NCBI GenBank assembly: GCA_037953745.1
Contig: JBAKBP010000765.1
Location: 186,001 to 250,000 of the forward strand
Length of the DNA stretch: 64,000 nt
From: Lithodes maja
Taxonomy: Eukaryota > Arthropoda > Malacostraca > Decapoda > Lithodidae
Direction: 5' to 3'
Shown here: positions 44,076-55,360 of the stretch, one piece after another
How the letters are laid out: each line of letters opens with the position of its first letter
Numbering within the stretch: position 1 is the first letter of the stretch
Translations under genes and position numbers: made by a program
The notes under the pieces: generated by a model
Database searches by the model: none
What the model saw: the letters and a program-made list of their open reading frames with translations, nothing else
Told to the model about the DNA's origin: nothing

Positions 44076-44136
44076 TTATCTTTAACCCCTTACCGACGGT
44101 GATGTTCGTAACTTCTATTCCCTGCCTGGTGGGCAT
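43390..44136 (-). pseudogene. RT C-terminal domain of an RTE-like LINE
   Basis: Homology begins at KVNVNKSKVMV (about 44070); the first 25 or so residues come from other sequence. The thumb region has FKYLGGTISRSGG, followed by LPKVMYGAETWALKKK, MEMSCLRSMCGVTRRDRLRNEEIRRRVG, LSWYGHVERMGDERLTKRI and RRAGRPPLRWRDCV. These are typical of the C-terminal tail of RTE-type non-LTR elements. The catalytic FADD box is absent because of 5' truncation. The frame itself is undamaged for about 225 residues. A related, more decayed copy lies at 56400-60300. Confidence 0.75.
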
Positions 44137-44519
44137 ATTTACCCTAAACGAGCTTCATTCCATGTTCTTTTTCATGCACAAACAAGAGCCAGAGGGTAAT
44201 ACAATTATGTATCCGTGAAAGGGCGATAATAGAGCTTTCCAATGACACCTGAATCATCCTTGTACGACCACGGGTTATCCTGTAGCGAGCACGCAACGAA
44301 GTGAAAAATCCTAAAATAACGTAATTTCCCCAGTTTTTTCCTGGTCTCGCGAGGCCGTGGGTGTGGAATGTTGTGGTGGGGAGCTCAGTCGCTGCTCTGT
44401 GGTCGGGCCGAAAGGTTAGAGCCCGCCTATTGTCCTCCCAACGCGTGGACTCTCTGTCAGAGCCGATAATGTTCTCAAAATCCCGCCCGACTATTGTCGG
44501 GCACCGCGGGATAGGCCAC
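44082..44519. mobile_element. TTAA-flanked MITE, copy 2, left part (split by element F)
   Basis: This starts TTAACCCCTTACC and shares the family core (GAGCTTTCCAATGACACC at about 44233). It is interrupted at GGCCAC by element F and resumes at 52517-52566, ending in TTAA. The two parts together have nearly the length of copies 1 and 3. Confidence 0.8.
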
Positions 44520-46297
44520 TGTTACGACTGAGGTTTAAATATATCAGCGCTCTTATTCATTGGACTAGTAATGGCATAAATGCTACAACGGAAAGCGCTA
44601 GATCCAACCTCTGATGTATATTCCCAGTGAACAAAGAACACAAATACTCTCCAGAGTTCTATATGCAATAATAGGTTATTAAACTCTCAACATTAAGCTT
44701 AGAGTAGACGCACATTTATTATGTGAAAACAGCCTATTACTACCTATAACCGAAGGTGCTTGGTTATGGTATGCAAAGTAAGGTGGTAAGAGAAGTTACA
44801 GCTTACGTTACCTTAATCAATAAATGCCAGGCACTCCTGCATGAAAGAAAGTGCACTAAAGTCCTTCAACACCAACAAGGAATCTTCTTTAAATGTTAGA
44901 TGCTATCAAGATGCTCGAATCGGAAATGGAACCCAAAAAGGCAGGCAGCGGAACAATGCTCGTGCAGGCTATGCACACAAAAAGGCAGGAGATATAATGC
45001 AGTCGAAGCCAAGAATATCCTAAACGCTACAACACTAATAATAATCGCCACGACAATGCAGTATTCCTATCAACAAAAAGAGCCTAAGTCGGTTGTGTCT
45101 CAATACATCAAACTAGGCTGCGAAATGCTTGTGTAATCATAAACGGGTATGCATAAAAAGAGTAATTGGTTTAATATACTTAATGTCTACTGTGACTGAT
45201 AAAATCTAGCTAGAGTCAATGATACGAGATACTGGTGCGCATGGCATGCCGCATAGCCTAGTGCAAATCTCAAGTCTGTGCGTCAAATATTACGTTAGAG
45301 TGAAGGGTAGCTCTCTTGAGAAACCTTAATACCTAAGTATCAAGCGTTCTCCTGGCGTACCTCAAAGACAAACAACGAGCTTAGAATGGTATAGGCAAAA
45401 AGCCCTCATTCGTGCATGCTCTACTCTCAATGGCACACAGACTAGAACTTACCCAATCAACTCCAGTTCTCAGGTATGTCGTGCAGCTTTTAACTAAAGC
45501 CAGCACCCATCGGAAACAATACCTTATAGTATCAGACTCCTAGTCTAGCATTATCTAATCCAGCAGAACACTAATAATTATAGGAAGCGGTACTGAACAA
45601 TATGAATGCCAACCAATGCTTCGTGATCAACTTGTCTTAACAACTAAACATACATGGGTTATATAAGACCTCAACGCACAATACAACTGGCCAGCATGAA
45701 GCTGATTATGCAGAGTTAACCAGAGGGGGTATAATATTAATAAAAGGTGGTGAAAGATATGGAAAATGAGAGAGATAGGCAGAGGAAAAGGTTCTCAGGT
45801 GCGGTAAGGGAGACAGATATCAAAGGGATAATAGTGATGCGTTCTGGAAACCAGATCTGAGGGAGAGAGTAGCGAGGGAGCTGTATATATACTAGCACTA
45901 GCTCGAACCGCGTAGAAAAGCGGTAACAAGTCCTCCAGCCAATGCTAAAGAAGCCAGCTAAACATGACGTCACAAAGCATGGTAAAAAACTCCTCCAAGA
46001 GGCCAGCCAGCTGTGACGTCATCAAGCATGGCAAAAAACACTGCGCGCCTCCTCTCACTCTCTTTCTCTCAAATCCTATCATTACTACTTAATGATAAAA
46101 CATATACTTTGCAATTAAATATATAAAGCCTTGACATGGGTAAAAACAAAGAACCTTTCTGTACTGCCCATGACACAAGCTTTCATATGAAATAAAGCAC
46201 ACAACAATACACCAACTGTAACCACATCCACTGCCCTGGCGATCCTAGCGAGTCACTGTAGGACAAGCCATGCGGTTCTAACGGAGTGGTTAACGTC

Positions 46298-46298
<1 letters not shown>
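44520..46298 (-). repeat. 3' LTR of element F
   Basis: TGTTACGACTGAGG...AACGTCAC, followed by a run of 20 Cs and 15 As that replaces the usual purine tract (as read on the minus strand). It has CRE palindromes at 45965-45972 and 46014-46021 and the stem-loop at 45318-45351. Confidence 0.92.
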
Positions 46299-46328
<30 letters not shown>

Positions 46329-46333
46329 AAAAA
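46299..46333 (-). promoter_or_regulatory. Expanded polypurine tract of element F
   Basis: C20 (46299-46318) then A15 on the plus strand, that is T15 then G20 in element orientation, directly next to the LTR where A and B have only 5-7 Gs. The homopolymer may be a real expansion or an assembly artefact. Confidence 0.5.
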
Positions 46334-46791
46334 TCTCAGAGGCCCAAGGCTCACAAAAATCTGATTGTTAGAACCCATGCTATATCTCTACTTCCCATCA
46401 CCCAGCGGCAGTAAAATATCTGGCACAGTTCTCAACAAAACATTTTACAAAATTATAACCCTCCCCAACACAATAGGTTAAATCATATGTAGTTATGCTT
46501 CTCAAGAGCGAGCTTCTCTAGCCCAGCATTCTGAGAGGAGTGCAACTCAGAATTACTGCTATGACATACTGAAAAAATTCAACTATCAAAGAAAGAGTTT
46601 TTATTTGATTTGTTTATGTTTTTAATTTGATTATTTCGGCTGCACTATAGGGGCAAGCCTAGTTTTTTCTTCTATACCAAACGCTCAACTCCTGCTTTAC
46701 GCTGCAATACGCTGGGCTACAACCGCGAGCCAACAAGCACCAAGCGCAAAATACTATTCAAACTAAAGCAGGAGGCTACCCGTGTGTCAAT

Positions 46792-47481
46792 CTACCCAGG
46801 ATCATATTCCCTTGAAAGACAATCTGCAACCACGTTGTCACAACCGGCAATATGGCCTGTGTCCAGGTTATATACCAATAACCTTAGTGACCACCTGGTC
46901 AGCCTCATATTCCGATTGTGAAACTGGTCCAAGAACTTGAGAGGGTGATGATCTGTGTAAACTACAACGACCGGACCATAGGCTGGAACATAGACCTCAA
47001 AATGCCTCGGTGCAAGCACAACTGCCAGCAGCTCCCTCTCGACAACAGAGCAGCTCCCCTGGGCCGAATTGAACTTCTCCGAGCAGAAACTAACATGATG
47101 CTCCAGCCCATCATCGTCCTTTTCCACAAGGACGGCACCAGCCCCCACACCACTAGCATCCGTTGCTAGTTGGAAAGGTAGGCTAAAGTCAGGGGCCCTG
47201 AGGATCGGGTGAGTGCACAACAGGTGTTTTACTACTCTAAACGCCTTCTCACACTCAGGCGCCCATTTGACTTTCTTATCCTTCCAGTTATCCTCCACCT
47301 GAGCTTGACTGTCCCGTTCTCCTTCTCCACCTTGACTGCTAAACGTCATCACAGGCACAGTCAGAGGCTCAGGGGGGTGCCTCACATACTCCTTCATGAG
47401 ATTAACGTGACATAACTGATTGCGCTTCCGTCTGTCTGGAGTGGCTACCAAGTAATCCAGGTCCGATAGCTTCTCCACCAC
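46792..47481 (-). pseudogene. pol: Integrase tail fused to RNase H in element F (RT deleted)
   Basis: Residues 1-65 or so are the end of the integrase region (LSDLDYLVATPDRRKRNQLCHVNLMKEYVR). At EDNW the sequence jumps to DKKVKWAPECEKAF, the post-RT connection, then RNase H with TDASG, ERELLA and YTDHHPL. Against element B the missing part is about 290 residues and includes the whole RT catalytic domain. The junction keeps the frame. Confidence 0.88.
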
Positions 47482-47858
47482 CCTATAAGACCAGTGTACT
47501 TCGCGGATAAGGGGTGATCAACAAGGGGCAGTAGAAGCAACACCTCCTGACCCACGCGAAACTCCCTGAGTTTAACCTTGAGGTCGTACCTGTCCTTAAT
47601 GAGGGCCTGAGAGCTAGTCGAATTACGGCCAGCCAACTCCAGACTGCGCAACATCCGTTCTCGACTGTCGGACACACTTGAGCATAGAACAAGGTTTTTC
47701 TGCGCCCTCCCATACTTCTTTAACCATATGGAGAGGCCCTCTGACACGGTGTCCAAAGACGAGCTCATTAGGGCTGAATCCCAAACTTTCCCCAGATACC
47801 TCCCGCACAGCAAAGAAAACATATGGCAGGCCAAGATCCCAACCTTTCCCACTCTCAA
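47445..47858 (-). pseudogene. Integrase C-terminal (GPY-like) region of element F
   Basis: From about 47650 this frame reads SRERMLRSLELAGRN to LPLVDHPLSAKYTG, corresponding to the integrase C-terminal region of relatives. The GPY motif itself is disrupted by a small deletion (YTGLIGWW). The start of the ORF is off frame; the real upstream portion is in the frame 47623-47886. Confidence 0.7.
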
Positions 47859-47886
47859 AGCAACAACAACGAAGCACAGATTTCAA
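47623..47886 (-). pseudogene. Integrase core C-terminal portion of element F
   Basis: This reads MKSVLRCCCFESGKGWDLGLPYVFFAVREVSGESLGFSPNELVFGHRV (cited in part), matching the region after the catalytic Glu in A, B and C. Frameshifts on both sides separate it from neighbouring parts of the same gene. Confidence 0.7.
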
Positions 47887-48053
47887 GGCTGAGTGTCATC
47901 GCTCTAACACACCCTGGCTCTCCGGATGATACGCAGATGACACAACCGTAACGATCCCATGCTGCTGCATCGCTTGAACAAAGAGGTTAGAAGTGAAGTT
48001 GGATCCTTGGTCTGACTGAATCTCCCGCAGGTAACCATTCTGGGAAAAATACC

Positions 48054-49889
48054 CTAGCAAGTTTCGGACCACCTCTTCGCTGACCCATTTCTCATAGGGT
48101 ACGCGTCAGGGTACCTTGTTGCTACATCTCCCGACTGTGCATTACTGTCCTCCTCCAACTCGACAGCACCGATACCACATTCAAGAACCTCCGGGTCTTT
48201 TAATTGCAATTTACGAATGTCCGAAGGAGCAAGCTTATCTAAGTGTTTGCGAAACAACTCATGCCCCCCTCCTACACTGAATTTAGCCTCCCGTTTCTCT
48301 CTCTCTGTGTATCGTTGCTGTCTCTTCGTCTTTTTAAGCCCATCCTCTGCCTTCTCAGTAACAGTTAATGGGTGTTCTCCAGACTCGAAAATCGGTCCTA
48401 ATAATGAGTCCCCGAGAATGTCCGTTGATACTAAACTCTCAACCGCATCAACTTTCAACCCCTTCTCAGTACCTTTCCTCCGCTTGTCTAAAGACTGTTG
48501 ACCAGAATGTGACTCCCTGGATGCAAGAGATCTGGTGACAACACACGCCATAGGTTGCACCGGACACTTCTCAACCCACTCCTGCTCCTCCCTACTCACG
48601 TCGGCCGGCTTCTCGGCAACGACCAAGGGTGGAGCCTCAGAAGTAGGCCCCGCAAAGTCGTTGCCGAGAAGGAGGTCGACGCCCCCAACAGGCAACTTCT
48701 CCACAATTCCTACATCCAGGTCACGAGTCACACCATCAACTTCCATCTTCATTCTTACAAGTGGGTATGACCTTGTTGCATTAACTCCCTGAACTACAAC
48801 CACCCGCGCCGTATTTACAGGTTTACCAGTGAAATTTCTCAACAATGTTTGCGATGCCCCAGTGTCACGCAAAATTCTCACCTCATGTCTTCTACCCCCC
48901 CACTCCACACAACCGAGTCCCCTGTGGTCACTAAAGGCATCACGGACAGGGAATAAGCCTTCCGGATCCTTCTGCACTGGCAGTGTATTTACCTCGGAAG
49001 AATTGCCTCTAACAAACTCTGATGTCCTCTTGAACCCTCCAGTGCTGTGAGCAAAAGACACGGCTGCCGGAGGAGGTCGACTAGGGCACTCATTTGCCTT
49101 ATGACCCTCCTGGTGGCACTTAAAACACATAAATTTTGGTTTCGGCTTATACCGTGATGTAAAAAGCCCCTGACTCTTCTCATACGGCGTGGTGTTAGGT
49201 TTGGATTCAGTTTTAGTTTCATTGCGCTTTTGTTTAAATGTGTCATTGCTACGGGGAGGGGGAGGATAACGGTCCCTAGCACTTGCATCGTACTTCTGTG
49301 AGGACCCGCAACCCCGAATCAACGACAGCCGTCGATCAGCCATTTCTGCTGCTTCGACTAGAGTTCTTGGGTTTTTCTCCTTCAAGTTCAAAGTTAGATC
49401 ACCGCCCGTGCTCTTAAAGAACTGCTCCAACATCATTAACTGCCTAATTCCATCAAATGTTGTTACCTTCTCAGATCGGAGCCAGTTCCCCATAGCATCG
49501 GACAAGTCCCGGGCGTGTTCCAAAAAGGTGCTATCTCTTCCCTTAGTTACACCCCGGAACTTCAAACGGTACGTTTCTGGTTGCAGTTCGTAAGCCCTCA
49601 GGACAGCCTCCTTGAGATCCTCATACACAATACATGACTCCAAAGGTAACGCATCGTAGGCTTTAAGACCCTTGCCTATTAATCTAGAGGATACAAGTGC
49701 TGCCCATTTATTCTCTGGCCACTGGTTTTCCTGGCACTTCTTCTCAAAGCGTCCGAAAAATTCTGTTACCCCACTCTCATCAAACACCGGAACCAGTTTC
49801 AATAAGTGCGAGAGAGATTGTTCATGAGCACGGTTACCAGCCCCAAGTCGCTGTCCCGTTGCCTCTACACGCGACTTCTCTACGTCCAT
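48054..49889 (-). pseudogene. gag-pol: Gag capsid, zinc knuckle, protease and linker of element F
   Basis: 611 codons: capsid from LSHLLKLVPVFDE, CCHC knuckle CFKCHQEGHKANEC, protease RILRDTGASQTLL, and linker. Near the end the frame passes directly from NAQSGD to VATRYPDAYPM, skipping about 135 residues present in B, including the integrase HHCC domain and first catalytic Asp. The junction has a short GGAT-type microhomology in relatives. Shortly after it the frame is lost. Confidence 0.88.
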
Positions 49890-49939
49890 GTCGGCACAGT
49901 ACCTAGTCGACTCTAAATCAGCTTAGATTTTTGCTAGCT

Positions 49940-50488
49940 CTATGTGCTGGTGACTTTTCTCTCTTCTATCTTGGCTAATTCTAATTGCTGCTGATGCTGA
50001 AGCTTAGCTAATTCGAGCTTAAACAATAATTCTGGAGATAACCCTTGAGGAGGTGAAGGTGCTACAATGTTTGAAATTACCGGTGGTCCCCCCAGGGGCA
50101 ACCCACCATGCCAGTCACCACCCAACTGTGGACGCGTACTCGGGGTCGGCAAACTACTGGGATGGCTGGGAGTCGAGTGTAGGGGAAGCATGGCCGAAGG
50201 GCTCTGAGCACTCAACCCATCTCGCTCACCAGTCACCCTGCCCAGTACACACGTTATCAAGTTATCCCTGGTCATGCTGCTAGTACCCGCATGACCGATA
50301 GCTGTGGCCAGGCATTGAAGACCGTACCGATCCATACCCTCCAACCGCTCGGCAGTAACAGGCCATTGCAAAAATATCCTAGCATCCTCCTCACAGTTCA
50401 CCTAATTAACCATATCATCATACTGCTGTTCCTCAGTTTCGACATTACGTACTGTGTCTCCATTCTCCTATGATCCGGTATAAGACAT
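49940..50488 (-). pseudogene. gag: Gag N-terminus of element F, with stop codons
   Basis: The expected ATG is at 50488. The frame has stops at 50468-50470 and 50402-50404, then is open from 50401 to 49940 (homologous to EGARRFLEVPLTAARV in A). A frameshift near 49940 and another stop at about 49923 separate it from the capsid ORF. It contains a short Gln/Leu-rich helix region (LAKLQHQQQLELAKIEE) in place of the longer repeated coils of A and B. Confidence 0.75.
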
Positions 50489-50693
50489 GATGCTCACAAA
50501 AATTTCCCACCTCAATATTTAGAAAAGAAGCACCCCAAACTCTTATACCTCAATATACACACAAAAATTCTTGGAAATACTCAAGGGCTATACTATGTTG
50601 CAAAAAAAAAAAATATTCTTGCTGATCCCCGCAAAATATTCTCCAAAACAACAAATGTTCCCTGCTAATAAATGTAGGTTCACCAAATCCTAG

Positions 50694-50705
50694 GTAAGGT
50701 CGCCA
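50694..50705 (-). promoter_or_regulatory. Primer-binding site of element F
   Basis: Minus-strand TGGCGACCTTAC lies two bases from the LTR end, with one change compared with A, B and C. Confidence 0.7.
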
Positions 50706-50707
50706 TT

Positions 50708-52516
50708 TGTTACGACTGAGGTTTAAATATATTCGGGCTCTTATTCATTGGACTAGTAATGGCATAAATGCTACAACGGAAAGCGCTAGATCCAACCTCT
50801 GATGTATATTCCCAGTGAACAAAGAACACAAATACTCTCCAGAGTTCTATATGCAATAATAGGTTATTAAACACTCAATAAATGTGCGTCTACTATAAGC
50901 TTAATGTTATGTGAAAACAGCCTATTACTACCTATAACCGAAGGTGCTTGGTTATGGTATGCAAAGTAAGGTGGTAAGAGAAGTTACAGCTTACGTTACT
51001 TTAATCAATAAATGTCAGGCACTCCTGCATGAAAGAAAGTGCACTGAAGTCCTTCAACACCAACAAGGAATCTTCATTAAATGTTAGATGCTATCAAGAT
51101 GCTCGAATCGGAAATGGAACCCAAAAAGGCAGGCAGCGGAACAATGCTCGTGCAGGCTATGCACACAAAAAGGCAGGGGATATAATGCAGTCGGAGCCAA
51201 GAATATCCTAAACGCTACAACACTAATAATAATCGCCACGACAATGCAGTATTCCTATCAACAAAAAGAGCCTAAGTCGGTTGTGTCTCAATACATCAAA
51301 CTAGGCTGCGAAATGCTTGTGTAAACATAAACGGGTATACATAAAAAGAGTAATTGGTTTAATATACTTAATGTCTACTGTGACTGATAAAGTCTAGCTA
51401 GAGTCACTGATACGAGATACTGGTGTGCATGGCATGCCGCATAGCCTAGTGCAAATCTCAAGTCTATGCGTCAAATATTACGTTAGAGTGAAGGGTAGCT
51501 CTCGTGAGACTCCTTAATACCGAAGTATCAAGCGTTCTCCTGGCGTACCTCAAAGACAAACAACGAGCTTAGAACAGTGCAGAATGGTATAGGCAAAAAG
51601 CCCTCATTCCTGCATGCTCTACTCTCAATGGCACACAGACTAGAACTTATCCAATCAACTCCAGTTCTCAGGTATGTCATGCAGCTTTTAACTAAAGCCA
51701 GCACCCATCGGAAACAATACCTTATAGTATCAGACTCCTAGTCTAGCATTATCTAATCCAACAGAACACTAATAATTATAGGAAGCGGTACTGAACAATA
51801 TGAATGCCAACCAATGCTTCGTGATCAACTTATCTTAACAACTAAACATACAGGGGTTATATAAGACCTTAACGCACAATACAACTGGCCAGCATGAAGC
51901 TGATTATGCAGAGTTAACCAGAGGGGGTATAATATTAATAAAAGGTGGTGAAAGATATGGAAAATGAGAGAGATAGGCAGAGGAAAAGGTTCTCAGGTGC
52001 GGTGAGAGGGACAGATATCAAAGGGATAAGAGGGATGCGTTCTAGAAACCAGATCTGAGGGAGAAAGTAGCGAGGGAGCTGTACGTGTACTAGCACTAGC
52101 TCGAACCGTGTAGAAAAGCGGTAACAAGTCCTCCAGCCAATGCTAAAGAAGCCAGCTAAATATGACGTCACAAAGCATGGTAAAAAACTCCTCCAAGAGG
52201 CCAGCCAGCTGTGACGTCATCAAGCATGGCAAAAAACACTGCGCGCCTCCTCTCACTCTGTTCTACTCTCTCTCTCTCTTTCTCTCAAATCCTATCATTA
52301 CTACTTAATGATAAAACATATACTTTGCAATTAAATATATAAAGCCTTGACATGGGTGAAAACAAAGAACCTTTCTGGACTGCCCATGACACGAGCTTTC
52401 ATATGCAATAAAGCACACAACAATACACCAACTGTAGCCACATCCACTGCCCTGGCGATCCTAGCGAGTCACTGTAGGACAAGCCATGCGGTTCTAATGG
52501 AGTGGTTAACGTCACA
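50708..52516 (-). repeat. 5' LTR of element F (1809 bp)
   Basis: This is near identical to 44520-46298. It has CRE palindromes at 52163-52170 and 52212-52219 and a stem-loop at about 51506-51539. It ends GTCACA and is followed by the CCAC duplication. Confidence 0.93.
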
Positions 52517-52566
52517 CCACTTATATCTCGCCCAACATATGTCGGGCGCCGCGGCTTGAGTGTTAA
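52517..52566. mobile_element. TTAA-flanked MITE, copy 2, right end
   Basis: This holds the motif CATATGTCGGGCGCCGCGG and a terminal TTAA, equivalent to 32960-33011 in copy 1. It completes the MITE split by element F. Confidence 0.75.
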
Positions 52567-52779
52567 ATAGTCTTCAATAATGGCTAACACTGGTGGCAGA
52601 TTTGATAGTTCTTGTATATTAGTTATATAATAGAAGCTATGATCAGACAAAAACACGGCCCAATTATGTGTTTTTTACTTTTTACAATAATGTTCCCTCC
52701 TGCACAATTCATGCCACCATAAACCTGAAGGTTGTAATCCTGATAAGATTTTTTGGATTAATAATTTAAGCCAAAGTGA

Positions 52780-52974
52780 ACATGTTGAGCTTTTTCTGGA
52801 GCCGCAATATTGTCCACCAGACTGTATCCTACATTCGATGTCAGGACCACAAAGAAGTTTCGTTATTTGACCTATATACCAACAATGACAGGGGCTGTCA
52901 TCATGTACTAAAACAACATCCCCAACTTGCGGCGATGCTGTCCGTTTGTTACCATTAAGTGACGATGTTGCTCC
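52780..52974 (-). pseudogene. BEL/Pao integrase C-terminal (DUF5641-like) relic
   Basis: The minus strand reads PQVGDVVLVHDDSP then W-I-G-Q-I-T-K-L and a G-x-D, matching the order of conserved positions in the C-terminal module of BEL/Pao integrases (compare VGEVVLIKDDSPRLYWKLGRV in element E). About 60 residues are readable. No LTRs or other parts were found nearby. Confidence 0.5.
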
Positions 52975-53361
52975 CTGAGTAACATTAAATAATCAGTGCT
53001 TTTAAATGTTTATATACTAGTACTTATATGTATTTATTAAATTCTTACTGCTGTCTTGATTACAGTCTTTCAATGTGGAACAATGAAGCAACATTCAGAT
53101 CAAACATTTTTTAAACATTTGAGGTAGCATATAATAAATCTTAAAATGTTTATTTGGAGTACCAACTTATGCGAGTACTCATATCACTGCCGAAAGGTGC
53201 AATCAGCTGCTATTGAAACATTAAATAGCACTGATTCAGGCTAGATTTTATATAAACAATGGATTCCACTGGATCCTTTTATGAAGTATAACCTTCAATG
53301 GTTTAAGAATTGACTTTTCAAGAAGACAGTACATGGAATAAGTACAATGTCAATATAGACA
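52975..53361. other. Intergenic, AT-rich, no gene recognised
   Basis: I can support nothing here beyond the upstream, unrelated start of the open frame that leads into the LINE. Confidence 0.5.
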
Positions 53362-54401
53362 TTCCATATCCCTCCATCTGTGCCTTTGTCTCTAATTTCC
53401 TTTCCGGCCGTTCCATAGCCGCGGTTGTGGACGGCCATTGTTCACTTCCTCACCCTATAAACTCTGGTGTTCCTCAGGGCTCTGTCCTATCTCCTATTCT
53501 CTTTCTAATTTTTATAAATGATCTCCTTAACTGTACCTTAATTCCCATCCATTCATACGCAGACGACTCAACCTTACACTACTCCATTAGTTTTTCAGAA
53601 CGCCCCAGCCAGCAATCTCTCAACAACAAACGTAATGAAGCCATAGAACTCTTAAATTCTGATCTAAATACAATTTCCAATTGGGGCAGAGAAAACCTTG
53701 TTAACTTTAATGCTTCCAAAACCCAATTTCTCCATCTATCTACCCGTCAGGATCTCCCAGCGGACTATCCCTTATTCTTCAACAATACAAAAATCAACCC
53801 TTCATCTTCTCTCAATATTCTTGGTGTCTCTTTTTCTTCTGCTCTCATTTGGAAGGACCATATTACCAGTCTTGCTAAGGCAGCCTCCCAGAAGCTGGGT
53901 GTGCTCAACCGCCTTAGGGGGTTCATTTCCCCTGCACAGCTTCTTGCTCTGTACAGGGGCATAGTGCGCCCTTGTATTGAGTATTGTTCACATGTGTGGG
54001 GAGGTTCCTCTCACACCGCTCTCCTAGACAAAGTTGAAAGGAAGGGCTTTCGTATCATTAACTCCCGTCCACTCACCAACTCTCTGCAATCTCTCTCTCT
54101 CCGCCGCAATGTTGCATCTCTCTCGCTATTCTATCGCTACTATAATAATCAGTGTTCCTCAGAGCTATCCCAGTGCATACCACCTCCTTTACGTAGGGCA
54201 CGTGGTACCCGTCTTGCAACTCAATCCCACCCCTACTCTGTGCAACTCTCCAACCCAAGAGTGAAACGTTACTCTCAAACTTTCTTCTACTCAACAGCTG
54301 AGCTCTGGAACTCTCTCCCAGAATCAGTCTTTCCCTCTTCCTATGACTTAAATTGCTTCAAACTCAGTGTGTCCAGGCATTTTGGCTCGAACGTCCCTTG
54401 A
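53310..54401 (+). pseudogene. RT C-terminal part of a non-LTR retrotransposon
   Basis: From about residue 18 the frame matches LINE RT. It has INSGVPQGSVLSPILFLIFINDLL, then the catalytic box SYADDSTL (A-D-D), the thumb region with FNASKTQFLHLS and LNILGVSF, and the C-terminal RGIVRPCIEYCSHVWGGSS and ERKGFRIIN motifs. There are no internal stops across about 345 residues up to 54401. The endonuclease and the first RT motifs are missing through 5' truncation. The first 17 residues are flanking sequence. Confidence 0.82.
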
Positions 54402-54501
54402 TTTTGGCCCTGTCACTCTTTCAACTATGGGGGAGGCACTCGCTATAGGCAGTTATGCCTTTTGCCTCCCTCAATCACATAGAAAAAAAAAAAAAAAAAA
54501 A
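53362..54501 (+). mobile_element. 5'-truncated LINE with poly(A) tail (Jockey/CR1-type RT)
   Basis: Homology begins within the RT palm and runs to a short 3' UTR and A-tail (54482-54501), the hallmark of target-primed insertion with 5' truncation. A fragment that looks like the 5' part of the same family is at 62005-63250. Confidence 0.82.
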
Positions 54502-55240
54502 AGACAAAGAAGATTTTGATGTGTTGGCTTCCCGTGTTGCTTGGGTCCAGAGGCATGAGAACAGGCGGTGGACGATATGCTTTATGGCTATTAATGACTG
54601 TTTAATAGCATCTTAATTTGTATGCATATATTGATATATTTTCCAAAATGTTAACTATCAATACCATCCCTTACTAAAGATACTTCTTCACTTTTATGTT
54701 AATCCCTTATTCACTTTAGTTCTTATACAGTATATTTTCAATGTTTTGCTTTAAAAGTTCTTTTAATACATTAGTATGATCATTAATTGTGTCCTACAAT
54801 GTTATTTACATTTAATCATCTTATTATACTGTATTGTGTTAGCTTCTCATATTACCGTACCGTTACACACTATTATGTGTTTACAAAATAACATTTAATA
54901 TTTGTTGTCTTCCAATTCGTTTACCTGAACCAGTAAATATTAAATTTATTTGTATTATTGTTGCACAATACTATACTTTTAAAGAATTATTATTGTAAAT
55001 AATGTCTTTCATTTGTTTTCAACAACCAGTATATTAATGTTTTAATTTACTTATATGTATTGTATTTCCAACTAATGAACCCTATACACATATATAGTTG
55101 ATACACACTTGACAATGGAATATCATTTGCAAATTGCATTAAGTAAAGACATCTATATCACCCGAAACAATACAAATGTATATACTGTATATTGGAGGCT
55201 GAATGTACTTTATTTCAGTCATATTAACTCCCCCAGACAT
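54502..55240. other. Intergenic, AT-rich
   Basis: A short readable stretch at about 54530-54610 (LASRVAWVQRHENRRW) matches nothing I know. I see nothing else. Confidence 0.5.
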
Positions 55241-55360
55241 ATATGATGCGATTGCGTCATATGGACTAGTGAACCAAAAACTCATATGACGCGATCGCGT
55301 CATAATTATGGACTTATCTCCATACCTCTATAATAAGTTATATGACGCACTAGCGTCATA
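55241..55360. repeat. Cluster of three related palindromes
   Basis: Three inverted repeats with arms of the form TGACGC/GCGTCA: 55241-55262 (imperfect), 55285-55304 (perfect, centre GCGATCGC) and 55341-55360 (centre CACTAG, near perfect). Centre spacings are about 43 and 56 bp. Two are followed by ATGGACTT/ATGGACTA. Confidence 0.85.

Larger units (their letters stand above)
44520..52516 (-). mobile_element. Internally deleted Gmr1-like element F with intact LTRs
   Basis: LTRs at 44520-46298 and 50708-52516 are near identical; CCAC lies on both sides (44516-44519 and 52517-52520). Inside, gag, protease, parts of integrase and RNase H remain, but two deletions remove the integrase zinc domain with its first catalytic Asp (junction near 48128) and essentially all of RT (junction near 47283). 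It cannot be autonomous. It is inserted in a TTAA MITE. Confidence 0.92.

Noticed and set aside
55241..55360. CRISPR-like array
   Set aside because: Only three palindromes with unequal spacing in an animal genome; no direct repeats of uniform length and no cas genes.
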